In this document: piece after piece, positions 1-7,452 of the stretch
Numbering within the stretch: position 1 is the stretch's first letter
Layout: every line of letters begins with the position of its first letter
From: Candidatus Thiothrix putei
GTDB lineage: Bacteria > Pseudomonadota > Gammaproteobacteria > Thiotrichales > Thiotrichaceae
Direction of reading: 5' to 3'
Length of the DNA stretch: 64,000 bases
Assembly (NCBI GenBank): GCA_029972225.1
Contig: CP124756.1
Span: 1,098,001 to 1,162,000, forward strand
Program-made: the position numbers and the translations under genes
Notes under the pieces: model-generated
What the model was told of the DNA's origin: nothing
Seen by the model: only the letters and a program-made list of their open reading frames with translations
Database searches by the model: none

Positions 1-713
1 AGCGTTTCATCTATTTCGGTGGCTACCCCGGTGCGGCGGTGTTGAGTGAAGACGAATTCCGTTGGCGCAGTTATGTGCTGGACGCGATTATCGAACCGAC
101 GCTTTCCCGCGATGTGCTGCAATTGGCACGTATCGACAAACCCGCGCTATTGCGCCGTTTGTTTGTGCTGGGTTGCCAGTATTCCGGGCAAATTCTTTCC
201 TACCAGAAAATGATCGGGCAGTTGCAGGATGCATGCAACACCACCACCCTGGCGCATTACCTGACCCTGTTGAATGGCGCGTGGATGTTGGCAGGCTTGG
301 ACAAATTCGCGGGTGATCTGGCACGTAGCCGTGCCGCCAGCCCGAAACTGTTAGTGTTAAACACTGCCTTACTCACCGCCCAACACAGCTTCGATTTCCA
401 CAGCGCACGGCACGATGGCGAGCAATGGGGACGCTTGGTGGAATCCGCTGTCGGTGCTTACCTCTATAACACCCTACCACCCACTATGAGCCTGACTTAT
501 TGGCGGGAGCGCAATGCCGAGGTGGATTTTGTGATTCAACACGGTACGCGCTTGCTGGTGATTGAAGTCAAAAGCGGGCGCAATAAAGGCGTGTTAACCG
601 GGCTGGAAACTTTTGCCAAAACATTTCCCAATGTGACCCAATTGGTGGTTGGCACGGGCGGCATTCCGCTGGAGGTGTTTTTGAGTACGCCCGTACAGGT
701 GTGGTTGGCTTAA
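1..713 (+). CDS. AAA-type ATPase with DUF4143 domain, C-terminal part
   Basis: The gene enters from the left edge; the open frame already runs from base 3, so the N-terminal ATPase half lies outside the window. The visible 236 residues fit the C-terminal half of the AAA_14/DUF4143 family: a helical DUF4143 region, then a nuclease-like fold with the segment AEVDFVIQHG followed by LLVIEVKSG, which has the D...E-x-K spacing of PD-(D/E)XK enzymes. These proteins are common in accessory regions and their cellular role is poorly defined. The family call is fairly firm; the function is not known. Confidence 0.75.
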   Translation, partial: RFIYFGGYPGAAVLSEDEFRWRSYVLDAIIEPTLSRDVLQLARIDKPALLRRLFVLGCQYSGQILSYQKMIGQLQDACNTTTLAHYLTLLNGAWMLAGLDKFAGDLARSRAASPKLLVLNTALLTAQHSFDFHSARHDGEQWGRLVESAVGAYLYNTLPPTMSLTYWRERNAEVDFVIQHGTRLLVIEVKSGRNKGVLTGLETFAKTFPNVTQLVVGTGGIPLEVFLSTPVQVWLA

Positions 714-2257
714 ACCAAGACTTCGGTTTTCCACTCTTTCACCGTTTTGGTTTCACTGCTGAAATTGATTCCCACCAACACTTTCGAGCGCGGGTCGGCA
801 CGGTATTTTTCCGCGTACCCCTTGTCCTTAATCTGCTGCATCGCTTTATCCGCACTTTTGTCCAGCTTGAACTCGATCACGTAAATGTGCGTCGGGGTTT
901 TTACCAGGCAGTCCAGCCGCCCGTCATTGGTGTTGACTTCACTGTCGGTGTATTGCCCCAAATAGAAAAACACCAGATAAATCAGGCTATGGTAATAATG
1001 CTCTGCCTTGGCGATGAAAATGTGTGAAGGGATGGTTTTGAAAATGCTTTTCACCAGCTTAATGACCCGCTCCAAATCATTGGCAGCAAAGGCTTGGTGC
1101 AATTCCACCACCATCGGGCTACTCATCGGGGTATTCAAGCAACGTAAATCACTGATAATGTAATCCAAGAGGGATTCACGTACTTCGCTATTGGGATAAT
1201 CCAGCGTATATAGCCCAAATGACTGTTGGGCTTTAATCGTCAGGTAGCCAGTCTGGAACAGGATGGGCAGTGCCTGTAAATACTCAATATCGTAGCTGGC
1301 AAAAGTGCGCTCATGCACGGTGAGGTTATCCAGCTTATACAGATTTTGTTCGCGCAACAGTTTCAGCAAAAAGGTCGGCGTGCCGGTTTCAAACCAATAA
1401 TTGCGGAATTGCCCATCGCTGAAAAAGTTCAGGATGGAGAATGGGTTATACACACGGGTACGCCCATCCCAACTGTAGCCGTTATACCATTCGCGCAGTT
1501 TATCGAGCAATTCGGGGCGGGTCATGCCTTGGTAGTCTTCGGCTTCGGGCATGTAGGGGGTGAAATAGTGTTCCAATTCTGCTTGGGTGTAGCCTGTTAG
1601 CGCCGCAGCGTGCCGGTCAAACGTCAGGTCTTTGAGGTGATTCAAATCAGAGAAAATCGACACTTTGCTGAACTTTGACACGCCTGTGATCAGCAAAAAT
1701 TCAAGATAGGGGTCGCTATCCTTAATCACCGAGTAAAAGGTTTTCATCACCTGTTGATTGGCTTTTGCCAGTGGAATATCGTCGAGGTAATCAATCAGCG
1801 GCTTGTCGTATTCGTCGATTAATAACACGACTTTGCCATATTGGGTGGCGAGTTTTTCCAATAGTTCGGCAAACTGGCTTTTCGCGGTATTACTGAGAAG
1901 CGCTAATTGATAACGATTGGCATGGTATTGCAGCCCCTCTTGCAAGGCCACCTCCAAGCCTTTGCCTTGGTAATCCAGCTTGTTGATAGAAAGTTGCACG
2001 ACTGGATGCACGTTGTTCCAGTCCCATTGCTCTTCAATCCACAAGCCGCTAAACAACTCGCGCTTGCCCTCGTAAACAGCACCGATGGTGGAAAGTGTCA
2101 GTGATTTACCAAAGCGGCGTGGGCGCGACAGGAAGTAATACTTGCCGGTGCTGATCAAGCGGTGGATTTGCGGGGTTTTATCCACGTACAGCATGTTACG
2201 GGTGCGTAATTCGCTAAAACTTTGAAGGCCAATGGGTAATTCAGGGCGTTTGTTCAT
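710..2257 (-). CDS. AAA family ATPase / PD-(D/E)XK nuclease-like protein (copy 2)
   Basis: The 515-residue protein has an AAA-ATPase-like N-terminal domain (AAA-ATPase_like, DUF1703 group). The P-loop region RPRRFGKS is at residues 45-52 and a Walker B-like LLIDEYDKP at about 145-153. A C-terminal PD-(D/E)XK module shows DGRLDCLV and IYVIEFKLDKSAD. The ATG at 2257 was chosen because AGGAGA precedes it and because it overlaps the stop of the upstream paralog in an ATGA junction, which suggests translational coupling. It ends 4 bp inside the 3' end of the convergent DUF4143 gene. The biochemical role of this family is not established. Confidence 0.85.
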   Translation of the reverse strand: MNKRPELPIGLQSFSELRTRNMLYVDKTPQIHRLISTGKYYFLSRPRRFGKSLTLSTIGAVYEGKRELFSGLWIEEQWDWNNVHPVVQLSINKLDYQGKGLEVALQEGLQYHANRYQLALLSNTAKSQFAELLEKLATQYGKVVLLIDEYDKPLIDYLDDIPLAKANQQVMKTFYSVIKDSDPYLEFLLITGVSKFSKVSIFSDLNHLKDLTFDRHAAALTGYTQAELEHYFTPYMPEAEDYQGMTRPELLDKLREWYNGYSWDGRTRVYNPFSILNFFSDGQFRNYWFETGTPTFLLKLLREQNLYKLDNLTVHERTFASYDIEYLQALPILFQTGYLTIKAQQSFGLYTLDYPNSEVRESLLDYIISDLRCLNTPMSSPMVVELHQAFAANDLERVIKLVKSIFKTIPSHIFIAKAEHYYHSLIYLVFFYLGQYTDSEVNTNDGRLDCLVKTPTHIYVIEFKLDKSADKAMQQIKDKGYAEKYRADPRSKVLVGINFSSETKTVKEWKTEVLV

Positions 2258-3801
2258 GTAAAGTTCTCCTGCTGCCAATCGTCTACCGTTTTGGTTTCAC
2301 TGCTGAAATTAATGCCGACCAATACCTTCGGGCGCGAATCAGTACGGTATTTTTCTGCGTAACCCTTGTCTTTAATCTGCTGCATTGCCTCATCCGCACT
2401 TTTATTCAGCTTGAACTCAATCACGTAAATATGCGTCGGGGTTTTCACTACGCAATCCAGCCGCCCGTCATTGGTATTCACTTCGCTTTCGGTGTACAGC
2501 CCCAGATAATGGAACACCAAATGAATCAGGCTGTGGTAATAGCTTTCCGCTTCCTTGATGAAAATATGCGAGGGAATGGTTTTGAAAATGCTTTTCACCA
2601 GCTTAATGACCTGCTCCAGATCATTGGCGGCAAACGCACGGTGTAACGAAACCACCGTCGGGGTGCTGCTGATGGTGTCATCGTGGCGCATTTCCGCAAT
2701 CAAATACGCCAGCATCGCAGCACGAACTTCACGGTTAGGGTAGCCGAGGCGATACAGACCGTATTCCAGCTTGGCTTGTATCGTGAGATAACCTGTCTGG
2801 AATAACACTGGCAAAACTTGCAGCTTTTCGATGTCATAAACCGAAAAACCCATTTCGTCGAGTTCCACCTGATCCACGTCCAGCATGTTCTGGGCTTTCA
2901 TCAGTTTGGGGAGGAAGGTGGGTGTGCCGGTTTCAAACCAGAAATTACGGAAATCACCCGCACTGAAGAAATTGAGAATGGAAAACGGGTTATACACACG
3001 GGTACGCCCATCCCAACTGTAGCCGTTATACCATTCGCGCAGTTTGTCGAGCAGTTCGGGTTGCGTAATGCCTTGGTAGTCTTCAACTTCGGGCATATAC
3101 GGGGCGAAATAGTGTTCCAACTCAGCTTGGGTATAACCGGTCAACGCGGCGTAATGGCGGTCAAGCGTCAGGTCTTTGAGGTGATTCAGGTCAGAAAAAA
3201 TCGGCACTTTGCTGAATTTCGACACACCAGTGATCATCAAGAATTGCAGGTAAGGGTCGCTATCCTTGAGTACCGAGTAGAAGGTTTTCATCACCTGCTG
3301 GTTAGTTTTTGCCAGTGGAATATCGTCGAGGTAGTCGATCAATGGTTTGTCGTATTCGTCAATGAGTAACACCACTTTGCCATCACGTTGGGCGAGTTTG
3401 CGAATCAACTCATCAAATTGCCGGTCAATGGTTTTCGCTTGTAATGCAATCCCTAACGTTTCACTCATCACCTGTAGTTCTGCTGCAATCGCTGCTTCTA
3501 ACCCCAAGGTACGGTAGCCGATGCTGCTGAAAGACAGATGGATGACTGGATGTACCTTGTTCCAATCCCATTGGTCTTCAATCCACAAGCCGTTAAACAA
3601 CTCGCGCTTGCCCTCAAAAATGGCGCGGAGGGTGGAAAGTGTCAGCGATTTACCAAAGCGGCGCGGGCGCGACAGGAAGTAGTAACCTGCCTTGGATAAT
3701 AAGCCATGAATGGCTTGGGTTTTGTCCACGTACAGCAAGTTATCAGTACGCAACTTTTCAAAATCCTGGATGCCAATGGGTAATTCGGGGCGCTTGCTCA
3801 T
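2254..3801 (-). CDS. AAA family ATPase / PD-(D/E)XK nuclease-like protein (copy 1)
   Basis: This is a tandem paralog of the following gene, also 515 residues and very similar throughout, including RPRRFGKS, LLIDEYDKPLIDYLDD and the C-terminal IEFKLNKSAD nuclease motif. The two differ mostly in the central region and near the end of the ATPase domain. The start at 3801 is preceded by AAGGAA on the coding strand. The two genes overlap by 4 bp, so they form one transcription unit. Tandem copies of this family are frequent in filamentous sulfur bacteria and Bacteroidetes (known pattern). Function unknown. Confidence 0.85.
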   Translation of the reverse strand: MSKRPELPIGIQDFEKLRTDNLLYVDKTQAIHGLLSKAGYYFLSRPRRFGKSLTLSTLRAIFEGKRELFNGLWIEDQWDWNKVHPVIHLSFSSIGYRTLGLEAAIAAELQVMSETLGIALQAKTIDRQFDELIRKLAQRDGKVVLLIDEYDKPLIDYLDDIPLAKTNQQVMKTFYSVLKDSDPYLQFLMITGVSKFSKVPIFSDLNHLKDLTLDRHYAALTGYTQAELEHYFAPYMPEVEDYQGITQPELLDKLREWYNGYSWDGRTRVYNPFSILNFFSAGDFRNFWFETGTPTFLPKLMKAQNMLDVDQVELDEMGFSVYDIEKLQVLPVLFQTGYLTIQAKLEYGLYRLGYPNREVRAAMLAYLIAEMRHDDTISSTPTVVSLHRAFAANDLEQVIKLVKSIFKTIPSHIFIKEAESYYHSLIHLVFHYLGLYTESEVNTNDGRLDCVVKTPTHIYVIEFKLNKSADEAMQQIKDKGYAEKYRTDSRPKVLVGINFSSETKTVDDWQQENFT

Positions 3802-3914
3802 CTGACAACATTCCTTCGGGTTGATGCGCCTAGTATAGCACGACAAGCTTGCCAACCTCGCGCCACGCCTGCCTCTCCTTTACACTGCGGTTTTTGCCAA
3901 ACACAGGGGAAACC

Positions 3915-4205
3915 ATGACTACTTACTTCATCTCACGCCACCCCGGCGCGGTCGATTGGGCGGAATCGGAAGGCTTTCACGTCGATGAACGGCTGGCGCA
4001 TTTCGATGTGGCTATCGTGCAAGCGGGTGATCGAGTGCTAGGCACATTGCCGATCAATCTGGTGGCGGAAGTGAATGCACGGGGCGGCGAGTATTTCCAC
4101 CTGACGCTGGAACTGCCTGCGGATGCGCGGGGTAAGGAGCTGACGGCGGCGGATATGCGTACCTACGGGGCGCGGTTGGAAGGCTATGCGGCACAGAAAC
4201 ACTAA
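3915..4205 (+). CDS. csx16: CRISPR-associated protein Csx16
   Basis: The 96-residue protein opens with MTTYFISRHPGAVDWAESEG and matches the Csx16 family (also called VVA1548), a small accessory protein of type III CRISPR loci. Csx15/Csx16-type proteins are proposed to be ring nucleases that degrade cyclic oligoadenylate second messengers; this role comes from family knowledge and is not visible in the sequence. The ATG at 3915 has AGGGGA upstream. It starts the CRISPR cluster, divergent from the AAA/PD-(D/E)XK pair. The neighbouring SAVED-like membrane gene is the plausible effector whose signal it would switch off. Confidence 0.85.
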   Translation: MTTYFISRHPGAVDWAESEGFHVDERLAHFDVAIVQAGDRVLGTLPINLVAEVNARGGEYFHLTLELPADARGKELTAADMRTYGARLEGYAAQKH

Positions 4206-4218
4206 ACAGGGCAAAACC

Positions 4219-4278
4219 ATGTCACACATACTCATCACTATGCTCGGCAAAGCCGCCAGCAAACCCACCGCTAACTGA
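4219..4278 (+). pseudogene. vestigial N-terminus of a CARF-type CRISPR protein (candidate)
   Basis: A 19-codon open frame begins MSHILITMLGKAAS and stops just before a palindromic repeat. The beta-strand plus LGK pattern resembles the first strand of CARF-domain proteins of the Csx1/Csx2 group. Its leader (aacagggcaaaaccATG) is almost the same as those of csx16 and the SAVED-like gene, so it looks like a once-translated gene that lost all but its first codons. The family assignment from so few residues is tentative. Confidence 0.4.
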
Positions 4279-4330
4279 CAAGCTTGTCATTGCCGACTTC
4301 TTCCCCTGTTTGCGGCATGATTACCTGAAG

Positions 4331-4435
4331 AAAATCCTCCCCTAACCCCTCCTTTTGCAAAGGAGAGGAACAAGAAAGTGGCACTTTCCAGCCTCCCCCT
4401 TTGCAAAAGGGGGATTGAGGGGGATTTTCTTCAAC
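4331..4435. repeat. composite palindromic repeat (REP-like), copy A
   Basis: Two C-rich/G-rich hairpin units (cctccttttgcaaaggag and ccccctttgcaaaaggggg) are joined by a small central palindrome, GAAAGTGgCACTTTC. The whole block can fold as one large inverted repeat. The right half is nearly the reverse complement of the left half of the copy at 5281-5390. It lies between the vestigial ORF and the SAVED-like gene and ends just before that gene's start. Confidence 0.8.
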
Positions 4436-4453
4436 ATCAAACAGGGGGCTACC

Positions 4454-4999
4454 ATGCAAACACTACGCGACATCATCACGAACATTCTCGACCCGCTCGG
4501 TATCGTCATCGGGCTGATCCTCGCCATTCCGGTGTTCTGGACATGGTATCAGGTGGTGTGGGGCAATCGCCGCCGTTACCGTCAATACCTGCAAGCCATC
4601 CGCACAGCACCGGGCAACCGCCCTGCCATCCTCATTATCGACTTGTTGCCGGGGCGCAATATCCGCGCGGCGGTGGAAAACTATTGCCAGCAACATAACA
4701 GCTTGCGTGATATTCCGCGTGATCGGATTTTCTACCTGCAACGTGATGGGCTAGGTACGTATGAAATCGACCGTTTCAAGTCCGATGTGCGCCAGCAAGT
4801 CGGGGAAATGTACGCGCAAGGCGTTGACCGCATTCACTACTTCCACGCAGGCCCCGGCATGGCGGCGGCAATGGTGGGCGCGGAACTCGGCAACGGTTGC
4901 CCGGTATTGCTGTATCACCACGAGGGTGAGGGCTACCACAACGTCGGCTTGTTGAAGCTGCCGCCAGCACTGGCATACAGCGGGGTGGAACATGGCTGA
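4454..4999 (+). CDS. membrane-anchored SAVED-like CRISPR accessory effector
   Basis: The 181-residue protein has one hydrophobic helix at about residues 14-34, a basic stretch (NRRRYRQY), then a Rossmann-like domain from about residue 57 (RPAILIIDLLPG). The C-terminal motif RIHYFHAGPGMAAAMVGAEL, followed by a VLLYHHEG strand and GYHNVGLLKLP, fits the SAVED domain, which binds cyclic oligonucleotides. By context it is a type III signalling effector that would perturb the membrane when activated. Its layout resembles Cam1 (membrane helix plus CARF). It overlaps cas2 by 8 bp. The membrane and sensor reading is good; the activity is inferred. Confidence 0.7.
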   Translation: MQTLRDIITNILDPLGIVIGLILAIPVFWTWYQVVWGNRRRYRQYLQAIRTAPGNRPAILIIDLLPGRNIRAAVENYCQQHNSLRDIPRDRIFYLQRDGLGTYEIDRFKSDVRQQVGEMYAQGVDRIHYFHAGPGMAAAMVGAELGNGCPVLLYHHEGEGYHNVGLLKLPPALAYSGVEHG

Positions 5000-5282
5000 G
5001 CGTCAGCGGGTGTTGTACCTCGCGGCATATGACGTGAGTGATGCGGGGCGGCTGCGGGCGGCGTTGCATTGCGTGCGGGCGTATGCCACGGGTGGGCAGA
5101 AATCGGTGCATGAAGTGTGGTTGACGGATGCGGAAAAAGGCGAGTTGCTGGGCGATATGAGCTTTATTCTGCATGACGCTGAGGACAGTTTCCTGCTGAT
5201 TCGGCTGGATGCGCGGCAGACGGTGCAGACGCTGGGGCTGGGGGTCGTGCCGGTTGACCCGGACTGGTTTTATCTGGGGTGA
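4992..5282 (+). CDS. cas2: CRISPR-associated protein Cas2 (first copy)
   Basis: The 96-residue protein has the Cas2 ferredoxin-like pattern: strand one YLAAYDVSDAGR with the conserved Asp, a helix, then KSVHEVWLT and SFLLIRLDAR. It ends in a G-L-G-V-V segment. The start overlaps the SAVED-like gene by 8 bp, so the two are co-translated. Cas2 dimers bridge two Cas1 dimers in the spacer integration complex (family knowledge). This copy is divergent from the second cas2 at 7112 and the two could form a heterodimer. Confidence 0.8.
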   Translation: MAERQRVLYLAAYDVSDAGRLRAALHCVRAYATGGQKSVHEVWLTDAEKGELLGDMSFILHDAEDSFLLIRLDARQTVQTLGLGVVPVDPDWFYLG

Positions 5283-5390
5283 AGAAAATCCCCCTCAATC
5301 CCCCTTTTGCAAAGGGGGAAGCCAAGAATCGAGTATCACCTTCTTGTTCCCCCCTTTGAAAAAGGGGGGTTAGGGGGGATTTAACGGAGG
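5281..5390. repeat. composite palindromic repeat (REP-like), copy B
   Basis: Two hairpin units, cccccttttgcaaaggggg and ccccctttgaaaaagggggg, are separated by about 30 bp, and the outer arms (aaatccccc and gggggattt) are complementary. It fills the gap between the first cas2 and cas1 and ends about 5 bp before the cas1 start. Its left half is the inverted counterpart of the right half of copy A, so the SAVED-like and cas2 genes sit between oppositely oriented units. Confidence 0.8.
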
Positions 5391-5395
5391 TAACG

Positions 5396-6349
5396 ATGAC
5401 AACGTTATACATCGACCATAAGAATGCTGCGCTGGAAGTGGAAGGCGCAACGCTGGTGGCGCGGCTGGGTGAGGTGCGCCAGCGCCCCGTGCCGTTGGCG
5501 TTGCTGGAGCGGGTGGTGTGTCTGGCGAATGTGCAACTGGATACCAGCGTGTTGGCGACATTGGCGGAACACGGCATTGCGTTCAGTGTGGCGAGTCAGC
5601 GTAAACCGCAGCGGCGGGCGGTGTTGCTGGGGAGTGGGCATAACGATGCCAGCATTCGTTTGCTGCATTACCGGCTGGCGCAGGATTCGGCGTGGCGGCT
5701 GGCGTTTACGCGGCAGGTATTGGCGGCGAAGTTCGCGGCGCACTTGCGCTTGTTGGATGAGATGCTGGTGGAGCGGGCGGATCAGCGCAAGGCGATTACG
5801 GATGCGCAGCAGCAATTGCGGGCGCAATTGGCGAATCTGGACGGCGCGGCAAGTTTGGCGTCGTTGCTGGGGATGGAAGGCGCGGCGGCGCGGGCAATGT
5901 TTGGCGCGTTTGCGGCGGTGTTGCCTGCGGCGTTGGGGTTTGCGGGGCGTAAGCGGCGTCCGCCACCGGATCCGGTGAATGCTACCTTGTCGCTGGCGTA
6001 TACCTTGCTGCATAACCGCGCGGTGCAGATTATCCACACGCACGGGCTGGAGCCGTTGCTGGGGTTTTATCACGAAACCAGTTTCGGGCGGGAGTCGTTG
6101 GCATCGGATTTGATTGAGGTGTGGCGACCGCACATTGATGCGTGGGTGTGGGAATGTTTCCGTACTCAGACCTTGCGTGAGCACCATTTCAAGACGGATG
6201 TGAACGGTTGCTTTTTGGATAAGGCGGGGCGGCAGGTGTTTTTTGCGAGTTTGGAAACGCGCTTGCGTCCGTTGGGGAGGGCGATGCGCTGGCAGGTGCG
6301 GGGCTTGATCAAAGCCATGCGGGAATGGGAGGGGGAATCTTATGCGTAA
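5396..6349 (+). CDS. cas1: CRISPR-associated endonuclease Cas1 (catalytic copy)
   Basis: The 317-residue protein has an N-terminal beta domain (starts MTTLYIDHKN) and a C-terminal helical domain carrying the metal-binding triad: Glu161 in GMEGAAAR, His226 in GFYHETSFGRESL, and Glu241 in SDLIEVWRP. Length and motifs are normal for Cas1. It integrates new spacers with Cas2. The start has ggagg 8-12 bases upstream, placed just after repeat copy B. It overlaps the next gene by 8 bp, which argues for joint translation with the second Cas1-like protein. Confidence 0.95.
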   Translation: MTTLYIDHKNAALEVEGATLVARLGEVRQRPVPLALLERVVCLANVQLDTSVLATLAEHGIAFSVASQRKPQRRAVLLGSGHNDASIRLLHYRLAQDSAWRLAFTRQVLAAKFAAHLRLLDEMLVERADQRKAITDAQQQLRAQLANLDGAASLASLLGMEGAAARAMFGAFAAVLPAALGFAGRKRRPPPDPVNATLSLAYTLLHNRAVQIIHTHGLEPLLGFYHETSFGRESLASDLIEVWRPHIDAWVWECFRTQTLREHHFKTDVNGCFLDKAGRQVFFASLETRLRPLGRAMRWQVRGLIKAMREWEGESYA

Positions 6350-7112
6350 ACCGTTGTATTTGGATGTGGCGCAGGCGAATGCGGTGGGCTTGGACGCGGT
6401 GGCGTTGCGGGTGCAAGCGCATGAGCAGGCGGATAGCTTTTACCCGTTACGGCGCATTTCGCGGGTGGTGGTGACGGGCAAGGTGGAGTGGGAAACGGCG
6501 GCGTTGCTGGCGTGTTTGGAATACGGGATTCCGGTGGCGTTTCGCGGGCGTGATGGGGTGTTGGTGGGGCATTGTTTGAGTGACCGCAGCAGCCAAACCT
6601 CGTTGGAAGCGTTGTTGCACGCTTGCGCGGATGATGCGCTGGGCGATGCGTTGTATCAGCAGTGGCGGGTGCATGAGGAAAGTCGGTGGGTGCAGCGCAT
6701 GGCACGGGCTTGCCAATGTCCGTTAGTGGGGTCGGTGGCGCAGCAGGTGATGGCGCAGGTGGAACCGTTGGTGCAGGCGCAATTGCCGTGCCGGTTTGCG
6801 GTGTTTGTGGCGCAATTGCAAGCGCCGATTGCCAGCCATGTGAGTGAGGTGCTGGCGGTGTATGGGTTTAGTGACAATATCCAGTTGCCGTTGACGCGGC
6901 GGGTGCATCTGTCGCGGGATGTGGAAAAGCTGTTGCTGTTGGAGGCGTATTGGCTGGTGGTGCGTGGCGATGTGCCGCAGGTGTTTGCGGATAAGGGCTT
7001 GCGTTACAGCATGGTGCATTTTTACGAAACGCATCATGGGCATTTTGAGGAACGCGCACGGGTGGCGTTGAATCGCTTGTGGTGCTTGTTGAAACATCAG
7101 GAGGCGGACTAA
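6342..7112 (+). CDS. Cas1-like protein lacking catalytic residues
   Basis: The 256-residue protein has a recognisable Cas1 N-terminal beta domain: YPLRRISRVVVTGKVEWETA, then YGIPVAFRGRDGVLVG at residues 61-76. The C-terminal half is helical, but I find neither a GMEG-type Glu motif nor the G-x-x-H...R-x-SL...E segment, so the active-site triad appears absent. It is about 60 residues shorter than its neighbour. It is tightly coupled (8-bp overlap with cas1, stop/start overlap with cas2). The best inference is a structural, non-catalytic Cas1 subunit. It has no frameshift and does not look like a decaying gene. Confidence 0.75.
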   Translation: MRKPLYLDVAQANAVGLDAVALRVQAHEQADSFYPLRRISRVVVTGKVEWETAALLACLEYGIPVAFRGRDGVLVGHCLSDRSSQTSLEALLHACADDALGDALYQQWRVHEESRWVQRMARACQCPLVGSVAQQVMAQVEPLVQAQLPCRFAVFVAQLQAPIASHVSEVLAVYGFSDNIQLPLTRRVHLSRDVEKLLLLEAYWLVVRGDVPQVFADKGLRYSMVHFYETHHGHFEERARVALNRLWCLLKHQEAD

Positions 7113-7435
7113 TGGCGCATCGACGTTTGCCGCATATTATTGCGTATGATATTGCTAACCCGAAACGGTTGGGGCGGGTACACCGTTATTTGAAAAAGAT
7201 TGCGTTGCCGTTGCAATATTCGGTGTTTTTGATTGAGCTGGATGGGGAACGGCGCGAGAAGGTGTTGAAGCATTTGCGCACCTTGATCCACCCCAAGCAG
7301 GATGATATTCGGGTGTACCCCTTGCCGAATGAACCGGAATGGGTGATGTTGGGTAAGGCGTTGTGGGGCGATGGCTTGCTGGTGACGGGGGCGAAGTTGC
7401 CTGCGGAAGTGCGCTATAATCGGGATACATTGTAG
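7112..7435 (+). CDS. cas2: CRISPR-associated protein Cas2 (second copy)
   Basis: The 107-residue protein has the typical Cas2 start HIIAYDIANPKRL with the conserved Asp, then PLQYSVFLIELDG and a C-terminal strand around DIRVYPLPNEPEW. It extends about 15 residues beyond the usual core. The TAATG junction with the upstream Cas1-like gene indicates translational coupling. It is the more canonical of the two Cas2 proteins here and the last gene of the cas operon. Confidence 0.9.
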   Translation: MAHRRLPHIIAYDIANPKRLGRVHRYLKKIALPLQYSVFLIELDGERREKVLKHLRTLIHPKQDDIRVYPLPNEPEWVMLGKALWGDGLLVTGAKLPAEVRYNRDTL

Positions 7436-7452
7436 ATCGAGGCGTAATCATC

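Noticed and set aside
5405-6187. Long minus-strand frame opposite cas1
   Set aside because: It is a shadow of the GC-rich codon pattern of cas1. Composition (Arg, Gln, His rich) is typical of antisense frames.
6342-7112. Second cas1-like gene as a pseudogene
   Set aside because: The frame is intact, starts and ends are coupled with neighbours, and the beta domain is well kept. Loss of the active site alone does not mean decay.
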